Assembly (NCBI GenBank): GCA_017506865.1
Contig: JAFCMP010000290.1
Span: 496,001-560,000 of the forward strand
Direction of reading: 5' to 3'
DNA from: Tribonema minus
Lineage: Eukaryota > Sar > Xanthophyceae > Tribonematales > Tribonemataceae
DNA: 64,000 nucleotides
A program made the position numbers and the translations under genes. Positions 20,701 to 32,100 of this stretch are shown here, one piece after another (position 1 is the first letter of the stretch; each line of letters starts with the position of its first letter). Below the pieces are notes generated by a model that had not been told where the DNA came from, searched no databases, and saw only the letters and a list, made by a program, of their open reading frames with translations.

Positions 20701-23700
20701 ATGCTATGCTTAATGCTGTCGTCACTGTGACTGTTGTAGCCAGAGCCTCTGTTGTATCGTTGCACATGGGCCATATGCGTTACACACATGCCATGTGCGC
20801 CAAGTGGAACTGCTTGCTGTGACACAGTGACTGGGGGCAGAGTTGTTGAACTGCAGACATGTACAGCTGCTTGCCTGCTGGTGGTGGGAGCAGGCCATGC
20901 TGCCGAAGCCGTTCGCCCATTTCATTGAACAGTCCATCGGTGTACTGCGGCGAGACAGCGCTGTACTCCTGCTGCGAGCCATGCATGTCTGTGCCAAGAA
21001 GGTCTCCTAGAGCATGTGGGCCCCCTGGAAGGCCCCCCAGCCGCTGACCACATGCATCAGCCACAGCAGATAGCAGCTGACACAGGGGCATAGACAAGTC
21101 ATCGTCACGATCAAATGAGTACAGTGTACCATGGTCGATACTCGCAAGCACTTCACAGTACTTCTTTCGCACGAGACGCAGCAGAGGGCACCTGTACAAG
21201 GCGCGCAACAGGCTGCAGAGCAGCACTATAGCAGCAACATGTACGCTCGGGAGTCAATGAAGTGCGGCAGTGATGTATGTACATACGGGCAATATCCATG
21301 CAAAGCTGCCAGGTACCCGAATGTGTTGCTATGAACATGACAAGGACCGCACATGCACTTTGAAGTATACAGTAAAACGTCAGTCGGCTCAATTTCCTGG
21401 CAGGCCATAGCCCTGGCTGGTTGTCTACCAATTGATTGCAACATCAACTCATTATAGAAAGTGGTGTTGCTTGAAGGGTGTACAACAGTAGGACTCATCG
21501 ATCCCCAGAACCTCCATGTAGCCAGTCACACTCACTTTCTGTCGGTCACCAAGCATCATTGCTGGCGCCAGCCGAACGCCCGCCACATTGCGCGCAGCCG
21601 ATACTCTGACGCTGGTGATGTGAGCATACCATGGATCGGGATCATCGAGAAGCAACCGCTGCCACGCTCCGTCTATGGGATGCTGCCAGCCCTGCAGCAC
21701 GTCTCCGCATCTGTGTGGCGAAGCGCAAACACACACTTCATGATGGTGTGCACAACGCATGGCATATGGTAACATCACTTTTGAAGTGTGTGGTTCACAA
21801 AGCTGACGTTCCAGGGCATAACTCTTGGCACTAGTCAAGACTAGATGGAGGGTGAAGTGTAAGTACCTAAGTGGCAGGAGTTGTGAAACCAAAACTGGTG
21901 TTTTCATCATGGCGTCTGTGCCAATGCATTGAGTTGACCAACACAGCACTGAGCTGAACAGCGCGACACATAGAGATGTAGCTGCTATCACAGTCTCTGC
22001 GGTGGTACTGCACCAATATCCAGGCTCAGCAAGGGGTACAGAGAGAGGCGTGATTTGTTGGCCCAACCCTAACCCTAAAACTTAACTTTAACCCTAACCC
22101 TAACCGTAACCCTAACATAAACCCAAAGAATGCACAGTGCTCAGCGCTGGTGCATTTGACCATTACAACGTCCGTGGTCACAAAGTGCAGCCACACTCAT
22201 GCTCGCGAGATCTGGTCGATTATCTCGATGTGTGGCGCGCTGTGACCAGCGGGTTGAGCATCGCCACCCCCACATTTTGGTTCATCTGCAAGTCACCAGA
22301 GCTGTTGACTCCATGCCGCCATACTTTGGGCAGGCCAGAAGTTTCAGCAAGACTGACCGCACATACATTGGTAGTGCCATTCGCGTGGGCTGACCTGGGG
22401 TGAAGGGCTTGAACTATCGGCAGGAAGACGGATGAGAACAGCGCATAGCACTCCGCGTCTGCTGCCCACAGCCCCACGGGATGCGTAGGGCACACCACGC
22501 CCCCCACTATGCAGTCCGAAAGCGTACAGCCCAGCGCTGTGCTCAGGGCGCTGTGCTGAGTAAATAAATCTGCAGGGCACATAGGTGCATGGGGGGGACG
22601 CCTGCTGAGTTCTGAAGGTCAATTAGATGGTCAATGAAACAGCATGTATCATGTAGAAATGTTGCAGTGCACAGCTGCTTGAAGACCTCATGGCCGAGCA
22701 GGGCGGTTACAATACGGTAAAGCTGAACTGTGATGCAACACACATGCATGTATATAATATGTGCTGCTCATTGAGCTTCAACATCAACAAGCGGCTAGAG
22801 GCTGATATTTGGGGTGAGCTTCTGGTCTAGCCCAGCACAATGACCGCAAAGGCTTCGCATTCTACATCATGCACTTTTCCTGCAGGATCGCATCGAGGTG
22901 GCCTCTACATGGCCTGCTGAGCAAAAGCAACTACTCGACAACCCACTGCCGTCGTTCCAGTGCGTTGTTTTTCTGTGAGTTTATGTCACCATCAGCGCCG
23001 CATCAGCGTAGTCATGAGCCGCTGATTCCCATGAACAACCATAGTGCAATGAGTCAGGTTTTCATGCTACTGCGGCTCGCTGTACTGACAACACCCCAGC
23101 AAGACCGGCGCATTGCACTGAACTAGAGCCTGGTGCCACTAACAGATTTAGCTCCTGCATGACAGCAATAGATGAATTCCCAGCATGATGGAATGTTCAA
23201 GCAACGCCTGTTTGTGAGGGTAACACGTGGGCATGACTGGTCTGGTTATTGCAATGCAACACCTACAGCTGCCTGCGGCCATGGGTGGCCTTCTTTGTCG
23301 ACATCAGCGCTATTGGTCTGAGGATTAAGCGCTTTACTTGTAAACTGGCAACGCTGGTGCACAAAGACGGGTCGTCGACTTGTACGCCAGTGCTTGAATT
23401 TCTGGCGTCACAACTTCTTTTCTGGCGGTGCAATACCTTTGGCGGTCGCTGCTGTTGCGGTCTTCAACCTTGCTTGTGTGTCAATACCTGATGGTACGTC
23501 AGGGCTCAGAGTTCTTGGGATCATGGCCCGGATATTGTTGCTCTGAAGGAGCGGGATACCAGGTATCATCAGCAACAATAGAATCATATATCATTATCAA
23601 GTGCTGACCTGGTGTAAGCGTTTGTGCCAACAGCGATGTGCAACCAGCAGGAAATTGTGGACACGCCAATGGCTCCTCTGGCCGGCAGTCCTGATCCGAT

Positions 23701-23780
23701 TTCCGCAGCTGCTTTTGTTCCTCCTGTGGAGAATCAGTCGAGTCCACAGCACTTACGTCAAGCGAGTCCGCGCTTGCCAT
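17778..23780 (-). CDS. Phosphagen (ATP:guanidino) kinase-family protein, altered active site
   Basis: Nine exons close in phase: 23609-23780, 22395-22569, 21536-21710, 21162-21191, 20875-21076, 20083-20219, 19169-19252, 18342-18533, 17778-17924; 437 residues. The N-terminal domain is arginine-kinase-like (LGCTLSDCI, then VGLWAADAECYALF). The catalytic domain has TSVRVSAARNVAG, NWPVGRGVW, INAEDHIRVI, HLGYVTTSPALLGTALR and a McsB-like SNQLTLGISEVD. In arginine kinase numbering, R124, E225, R229 and R280 are kept (here R151, E287, R291, R350). However, R126 is Ser153, the reactive Cys271 is Ser341, and the flexible loop with R309 and E314 is missing. The family transfers phosphate between ATP and arginine or creatine; McsB phosphorylates protein arginine. 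With these losses normal catalysis is doubtful. Exon 4 (10 codons) and the 85-base intron beside it are the least certain part. Confidence 0.82.
20220..20874 (-). other. GC-AG intron in the phosphagen kinase-family gene
   Basis: The donor reads CAG|GCAAGC and the acceptor TTTCAG. Using it joins HGLLPPPAG directly to RDPYKAAAH in phase, matching the spacing of arginine and creatine kinases before the WP-x-x-RG motif. A GT donor a few codons downstream would add residues that do not fit the family and would break the phase. Confidence 0.65.
22065..22116. repeat. Interstitial telomere-like array (CCCTAA)n
   Basis: Seven or so CCCTAA or near-CCCTAA units (reverse complement TTAGGG) with a few degenerate ones. 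It lies in intron 2 of the phosphagen kinase-family gene, so it is not a chromosome end. Confidence 0.85.
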
Positions 23781-26140
23781 CGCTCGCTCTCTCCTCCCGG
23801 ACTTCCCTCAGCAACTGCCACTTGAAGATTGGCTAGGGGAAAATGGGGGGGATCGAGAAAAGGCTAGCATACATAGGCGCGAGGTTCAGGAGCATTTGTG
23901 GAGTGGAGTGGAGCAGCGGCAAAAGGCAAACGGCGACAGGCACAACACAGCATCCGTTTTTCATACCGGTGGGTCTTCAGGCGCTGTGTTGTCGAGAATA
24001 TGCCCAAGATATCTTTGGGGGGGTTTGAAGGTGCAGCTTGCCAATGTCACGCTGCCAGCATGCGAGCAGCACTTAATCTGACAGTTGGTGATTAACCAGC
24101 GGCAAAGCAGAAGAGTCTCAGGTGTGGTGAAGTTGGCACTGCGTTTATAACCGCAGGCGTGACCTCTGGACAGACGTGTGCAAAAGATCGGGGTGACGGG
24201 ACCGAGGCAGTGTGCTGGAAGATACACACCGGGTGCGTCGGCTGTAAACACACTTGACTGGCATCTAAGTTGCCATGCAATTGTTGTTGCAATGTGGCAG
24301 TACAGATGCACACATTTAATAGATGTAGAGGACAGATGGTCAAGATCCCTCCTCAGGAGGACTTGCAGGGACTGTGTGCACACCGTCGATGGTGTCATAC
24401 TGCTCTTTATTCAACCTCAGCTTGTCAGCAAGGCCAAAGCAAAGCAACCGCCTTGCCGTTGCCGGAAGCTAGCTGAACGTTGCACACACGGGCAGCAAGT
24501 TTGATGGAGATGCCAGGTCCATGCGCCCAATCCATCGGTGCTGACCCTCTCCAAAGGGACCTCTCCACCTGGTTGCACAGCTCTCACACTTGCAGCTGCG
24601 CCGTCGTGTCGGGCATCAAATTCAGTGTTGTGTCAGTCATCAGATTCAGTGGCGTCAGCAAAGCATTTGCAGGCTTTGATGTTTTTTAGAATGTTGCACG
24701 ATGCATACAAAAAGTATGCTCAACAGCACTCGAGGCTGCTTGCTTCTGGATGTAGTGTCGGTTATCGTGCATATCCACATGACCACGGCCAGCTCGTTGA
24801 ACATATAACTGATGCAACAGAGCTTCCTGTCTACTGGCAGTTGAAGGTCGTTGACCTGAGATGATTGCAGCTGCAGAATGACTTGCATCGTGGGCTAGCG
24901 TGTCTGCACGCAATGTTGGACAGGGTGCAACATTGCTGTAACTGCTGTTGGACAGGGTTCGACATTGGTGTAACTGCAGAGTGGAAAATAAGAATTTCTC
25001 TGTTGTTTCATGAAACACTCCTTCACAGGCGAACAATATCTTGAAAGTCAGGCTAGGCACATTTAGGATGCTCATCGCTGGTTCTGGGCTTACAAGCTGA
25101 TTGTATGTATACCTACTGTACCAGCACAACGTACCCAAACGAGCTGTGACTACCAGATGGCGTTGTAAACAGGGGACTGACTCAAGCAAACACGTCGCTA
25201 AAACTGCAGCTCTGTCCCCATTGAGTTGAAGTTCAGACGCAAACATTCTGCTGTTGCTGATGAAAACAACGCATTCTTTCGAAGTCTAAAGTTGAATGCC
25301 AATGCCTGCAAACTGGCAAGGAGCCGAATCGCAGCTGCTGTCGTGCGCGCAGGCAAACATGCTGTGAAGCCTGCCATGCAGAGAATGGTGCACTGGGGCG
25401 ATATCACATATTGTTAGCCATTCTTGTGCTGTTGCATCTTTAAAGATATCAGCAACGCCAGCTCTGCAGCACAGCACCCGCCATATGTGGACACTTGTCA
25501 AGTTGCTCAGGTCCACAAGAAGCTGACATTGTCAACTTGCCTGATCTGTGATGATTCTTGCTGCCCTCACCTGCACTGGATCAGGCCAAAACACGCGAGG
25601 CGCCAAGGCATCAACAGGTGCCAGCACACGGATCTGAAGTTGGAGGAGGACTAGTTGAATACTCTGCTGCTGGAGGCATACTGAGGGTGGGATATTCTAG
25701 GGTGAGGCGATGGAATCGCCTGCAGCTGGCTCCGCGCCAGCTGCATCCGATTCTCACAATGGTGGCGCTTCACCGGCAGCACAAGGTGAGAGCAAGCAAC
25801 CTTTGTGTGTGGTACACCTCTAGGCCTGCGTTACTACAGTGTAGTCACAAGCACGCAATTGTGTGTACGTGGGCACTTGTGCAAACAGTGGAAAGTAGGT
25901 GGGTGGTGATGCCTTTCTGCGCTCCACAATTCAACCAGAGTACCCAAAAATACCACACCAGCTGAGGCCCCACCACTGATACAGCACTGCTGTGATAGAC
26001 AATGTTACATTCTACAGCCAACAAGATGAATCACTCGCCGCCTGTGACAGTTTTTCAGACTGCTTTGAAGCCAGAATGAGCGTGAAGACATTGACAAAAC
26101 GTACCAGTGCTTTGTCTGATCAGCAACAATTGTGGTGAGA
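23781..26140. other. Intergenic region between two divergent genes
   Basis: This 2.4 kb separates the starts of the minus-strand phosphagen kinase-family gene and the plus-strand EsV-1-7 gene, so it should contain both promoters. No exon was supported. It holds a short imperfect duplication at about 24910-24978 (core GGACAGGGT...ACATTG) and scattered TTGAAGT motifs. No clear TATA box could be assigned. Confidence 0.5.
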
Positions 26141-29100
26141 ATGTCTCAGACAAGAGTCACAGGTCAACACTCACAGGTCTCAATCAAGAGTCACCGTGTA
26201 CATCTTGATGCTGAGCGTGCAGGCGCAGCGCAGACGAAGGCTGGTCTGAAGGTGGAGTTCAAGGACAAGTATGAGAAGAAATGCGCTTTTGAAGGCTGCC
26301 AGAGAGTGCCCTCCTACTCAGGCGCCAACACACGCCCCACACACTGTGCCAAGCACAAGCAGCCGGGAATGGTGAGTCACCTTGTTCTGAATGATGAGTT
26401 GAAGTACTAAGTACATATCCCCCTTGCCGATTTCATGTTACAAACACTGGAGCATATGCCAGTGTTTGCACTCGATGCAATGTGAGCAGAAGAAGCTTGA
26501 AAGTGTGACCCCAGTTGCAGGCATGAGTGTAGCGTCACTCTTGAAGTACAGGATGCCGGCCCACATGGCGCTCCACACACTCACACACAGCCTGCCTCAA
26601 TGAAAAGTCTGAGGGTCCGGTCACTGCGCATACTGTTAGCAAAACCATAGCTTGCTGCTGAGCATGCGCAGCATGCGGTGTCCTTGGCTGGTGACGGCAC
26701 TATGCAGGCCTGCCAGTTGTACTCAGTTCAAATGACAGTAGAAGACGCTGCAGCCTGTGCATGATATGCGTGGTTCAGAAAAATGGAGACTTGAAGTTCT
26801 TGCAGTTCAAGATGACAGTGTTCAGGCAGTGTTGTAACGCGCCACTGGCATGTGAGGCTGCGCGCACCCGCACACGCGCACACTTACACACATACACACA
26901 CACACTCACACACAGATACACGGTTTGCTGTCGTTACAATTGCTTGCTTCAAGTTGAAGTCGCTTATGCCTCCCCCCTTGCTTGGTGAAATTGTCCCGCA
27001 GACCAATGTGCGGCACGCCAAGTGCAACTCTACCGGCTGCACCACTGTGCCCAGCTATGGAGACCCCAATGGCACTGTCAGATTTTGTGTCGCACACAAG
27101 GTGAGCGGAAAAAAAAGTATCGTAGATGCTGCAGCTTCCGCTTCGACAGTGGCTGCAGGAGGCCACCAGTGTATACATACCCCCTGTTGCAGCTGTTGCG
27201 GGGCTTGAATGAGGGGATCGTGCTATGCGTGTAAACGCTGTAGTTTCTAGCCGTTGACGAAGGGTCAGGTGCGTAGGCACAAGCGTTGCTGTGTTGAGCG
27301 CTGCTGTGTCGAACCAGGCTGTGGCATAGAATGTAAGCTTGCTGCGCAGCACCTTTTGTTAGGGTTAGAGTTAGGGTTAGTTTTTTTTGTGTGACACGAA
27401 ACATGCCAAGTACTTTCCTGTCACTCAGGCTCTCATACATAGCGCCTCTTGGAAAACCTGCTTATGCCAAGTACTTTCCTGTCACTCAGGCTCTCATACA
27501 TAGCGCCTCTTGAAAACCTGCTTATGTCTCGGTCAATGGCAGATGAGTGAGTGAACGTCTTGCACTGCCAGGTGTGTATGTACTGTCACGGCAATACATG
27601 GGTACCCATCATGGGAGCCTCAAAACCTCTCAACCGCTTCAGTCTGCCACAATAGACTCCAGCGTTTTGTGCCTTGAGGTTATTCGCTGCAGTACATAGG
27701 AATATTTGCTAGCGGTACAGCCGCTGAAACATGATCAATGATTATTCCTTTTTTGGCATAGCAATGTGGCTTGCGCTCATGCTCGTCACACGCTGCCTTG
27801 AAGTTATGCATTGAATCACTTCGAAGTATTTGCTGGCAGTGCAGCCGCTAAAACATGATTATCCCTTTTTGGGGGGGTGTTCCCTTAGACTAACATTGTC
27901 ACTGGCGCTCATGCTTGGCTCACGCACAGGCGCCACACATGATCAACCTGCGCAGCAAGCAGTGCCGGGTGGAGGCGTGCACCAGACAGCCTACAACACG
28001 GCTCATCAAAGGGGGCAGGCCACTCTTCTGCAGGTACAGTGTGCTGATGTTATGTAAAGGACATGGCGCAATAAGATATATGCGTGTGACAGCCTACAAC
28101 ACGCCTCATCAAAGGGGGCAGACCCCTCTTCTGCAGGTACATTGTGCTTACGTAATGTTTATGACGTTGCACACAAGCCCCGTGTGCTGTAGCGTTTTTG
28201 AGGTTTCATGCCTGAGACTGGTGTCAATGCTCACGCGCAGTGCGCGGGTACCGCTCGTATTGGCATGCGCTGATCATTTGCAGGAGGGCGATGTGTACTC
28301 AGCTTTTGCGGGGGTGCCAACATCGCTCGTATTGGTGTGTGCTGACCATTTGTAGGAGGGCGCTGTGTACTCAGCCTTTGCAGTTTCATTATGCGCTGTG
28401 GCCCTGTGCGCCATTGCAATGTGCCCCATATCACAGCAATCGACCAGCAATTGACACCGTGCAGTATATTTGGACTGCAGCTATTTCAGCGTCAATTACG
28501 CGAGGTTGGTGGTGTGAGCACGTGAGATGCCCAAACTTCTCCAGCTAGCTTCAACAAAGCAGGTGCCGCATGAGAGCATATTTGATGCTATGCACGTTCA
28601 ATCCCATGTGCGCCTCCAGAGCGCGAACTCAATGGTACTGACACACTTTTGTTGACATTCCTGCCTTGTTGTTTTTTGTGCAGCAAGCACGCTCCATTCG
28701 GGCCCGAGAGAGTGCTGAAGGTTGAGGTACGCTGTAACACCTTCGTTCGATTGATATGCGTTCTTTTTGCTGTGTAGACCTGAGTTGTCCTTAGGATCAG
28801 GATTAGGGTAAGGTGTTCATTATTAACGGCCAGCTTGCCCTTCTTTTCACACCAGAATGCATGTTATATATATGTCAATGTCCTGATGAGTGCTTGACAT
28901 TGGGCGGAATTGACATCACACAGCATTCGAGAAGCGTTGCGTCCCCCAATGTCGGGTGCTCCTGGGGTGCTCCTGTTTGTAGTGCGCCATGCAGTAGTTG
29001 TTGCCCCCCGTGTGTACCTTACATCGAATTACTCCGTAGCCGCCATCAGATGGCGCAATGGTGGAAACCCTAACGCTCGCCTAAAAACCCAACCCTCCAA

Positions 29101-32100
29101 AGGTCTTCAGCATATGCTATCTGGCCTTGCACTGAAGTCAAGGTCACGAGCAGGCGAGTGTGGCATAGCGCATTGAGTACTTTGTGGTGTGGCGCTGCGG
29201 ATCGGGCTGAGCACCTCGGACAACAGATAGTGAACATTGATGCATACGTGCAAACATGCCGCTGTCAAGTGCTGTGACCGGTGTGTGTGTGTGTTTGCGC
29301 TGAGGCATGCAATGCGGCAGCAATATTCCGTGCTTTGCCGCCTATTTGGCATTGCATTTGACTGGCACATTGCATCTGCTGCTGAGCAACAATGCTAAGC
29401 AGTCCCGGTAAACGAGGCTTTACAATGTGTTTTGTGGCTGCATGCCTGTGGCACGCAATGCGCCAACCCAACTGTGCCTGCATCGCCACCTTCGTTACTC
29501 TGCAGTACACATGAATTGACTCATGCCTTGACTCATGTAGCTTGCGCATACATGTCAGCGTCGTTATGCTTCACACCTCACACTATGCTTGTTGACTTTT
29601 AATCGCTGCGTGCAGTGCGACACACCCGACTGCGCTCAAGCGTGTTCTGTTGCACACCTCACACTGGGCCTGTTGACTTGCAGTTGCTGCGTGCAGTGCG
29701 ACACACATTCACACTGCGCTTGTTAACTCGCAATTGCTGCGTGCAGTGTGACACACCCGACTGCGCGCGCATCGCCACCTATCTGGTGGATAGCATCCCC
29801 GCTGATGGGACGCATCAGGCTGCAGCAAATGGCGCAGCAGCAGCAGCAGCAGCGGCAGCAGCAGCAGCGGCAGCAGCAGCAGCAGCGGCAGCAGCAGGTC
29901 CTGTAGCGGGCGCCAGCCAAGGTACCGCTTTAACTATTGCTCAGCTTATGCGGTCGCTGCTCACATCTGTTTGGCGCGGGGCTGATAGCGTGCGAGATTG
30001 AAAGTGCGTGTGCTGCAGACTGGAAATCTTGTTCTTTAAAGGCTACGAACATACTTCACAGATATGCGACGATGCGTGAACCGCTCCAATGCTTCATATA
30101 CTTGCGCTTGAACTAAGGTGTTTGCGTAGAACATTCAATATCCAATGTACTGCGCACCTTGCCGTGAATAACAGGCATCAGCACTGCGCTTGCTGGCGCG
30201 TTCAGCTCTTGCCGCGCTCACTGCACAACTGTGAAGTATGATCACCACTGATCTAAGTTGTGTCTTGCATCTCCTGCCAGATACAGCCCCAGTGTTACTC
30301 CTAGCAGAACCCATACTTTCGACAATGAGTGTGGGTTATGGCTACTATGCTTGCTCGAAGCCATACTCAAGCGTACTTGAGGCATCGGAACTCGCAGTAG
30401 CATCGTACGCGATTCACTCAGCTTTGTCAATCAATACACGCTCAACAAGAGCTTCATGCTTCAGCACTCCTCCTCTGTTCACCAGACACACTGACACATC
30501 GCGACGCGTCCTTGCAGGTCTTGCACCGGTCCTGGAAATGCTTGCATCACCGTGTCCACGCATGTGTTCAGTGTAGACCATCGCGCGACAGGGCTTGAAC
30601 TGTTGGACTGCTCCCATCAATGTTTGTTCATAATGTTCATCTGTACGTCAAGTCTAGCTGACAGCGCTGATTTCCTCGTCACTGCTGCTGATGCGCAGGC
30701 AGCACAAGCAAGCCCGCCGCCAACCAGAAGGTCATAGGCGTAGACGAGGTTCCCTTTGGCATGCGACGCGCGTGCTCGCAGCACCACGGCGGCAGCGCCA
30801 CCGCCAACGTCGTGCTGATACCCGTCATGGAAGCTTCAGACGAGCTAGCAGCTGCGGTACGTGTCGGGTTGCCAGAACCATAGGTTTTTGAGAATACACT
30901 CCGTAGGCCGTAAACGTACTGTACCGTAACCGTAATCGTATGTGGTACCTGTAATCGTACAACCGTAGCGTTGTGCTGATACCTGTCATAGAGGCTTCAG
31001 ACGAGCTAGCAGCTGCGGTACGTGAGATTTCGATCGTAGCCCCCGTGTTTGAATTTCCTGAAGTGAACTAGCTGATCCCCCAAAGCAGGCTAGCTGGCGT
31101 TTTTGCAGGTGTCTGCAGCGGTCTCATGGCCATGGATTGTTGCCCAGGAGAAGGTGACTTGATGGCTCTGGCTGAGGGCCATGCACGTGTACATATGTGC
31201 ACATGTAGTTTTTGCCGCCTTTCAATGCATTTGACAGAAAGTATGTGAAAGTTTGCATGCGCACGGTGTCCACAGTCTTACCGAAACTGCTGTGTGAATC
31301 CGATATTCACGCTGTTGATGTTTGTTTATTTGTTCCTGTGTGTATTCCTGGGAGCACACCCTCACAGGCTGCATTAAATAACACAAAGTAAAACTAGCAA
31401 CCAGCCTTCAATCCAGTAGGTTTACTGGCGACATGTGATGCATGCAACTGCCAACGATGTTGACGCTTGCTGTTAGCCGTTGTATTGCTACTCAACCCAC
31501 CATGCATCACGCACAACTTAAACTCCGCTGGTTGAGGTTCAGAGTTCCATCCCCACACTGACTTCATGAGCACACTTGAGCTGGCTCCTGATCCTGGACA
31601 CCGCCCAATACTGCCAAAATTCCTACTCCTCAGTTCTCACTGCCCTCATTGCGTTTCATGTGAATTTGCAAACGTTTCTGCTCAGGTCGCAGAGCTGGCC
31701 AGCCTTGAGGGAATCCGCAACACCGCCACCCTAGCGACAGAGGACGCCAACAGAGCGGCACAGCAGGGCCGAGTGCCCTGCCCTTTGGCTGCCGTCATAG
31801 CCGTCGCGTCAGCCAATGGCGGCGCTGGGGATGACGTCATGCCTAGCATACCTACCCTCTGTGCCGTGCACGGCGAGGGCGTGCCTGATGCGGTGGAGGT
31901 GAGTGACTCGTGACTCGTGAGTCATACTTGCGGCTCTGCCTGGAAGGTTTGGCAAGCCGTTGATGGATGCTGAAGGTTTTGGAAGCTAGTGCTCGTGACT
32001 CGCACTTGTGGCTGTGTCTGAAAGATTCAGCGAGCAGCCAGTAGATGCTGAAGGTTCTGGAAGTTACAAGCTGCTTTGAACGTGTGCTACGCATCCGGCA

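Noticed and set aside
22065-22116. Chromosome end
   Set aside because: The telomere-like array is short, degenerate and flanked on both sides by exons of one gene.
28090-28145. An additional EsV-1-7 exon
   Set aside because: It has a donor and matching codons but no acceptor before it and lacks the first two Cys; it is a duplicated exon end.
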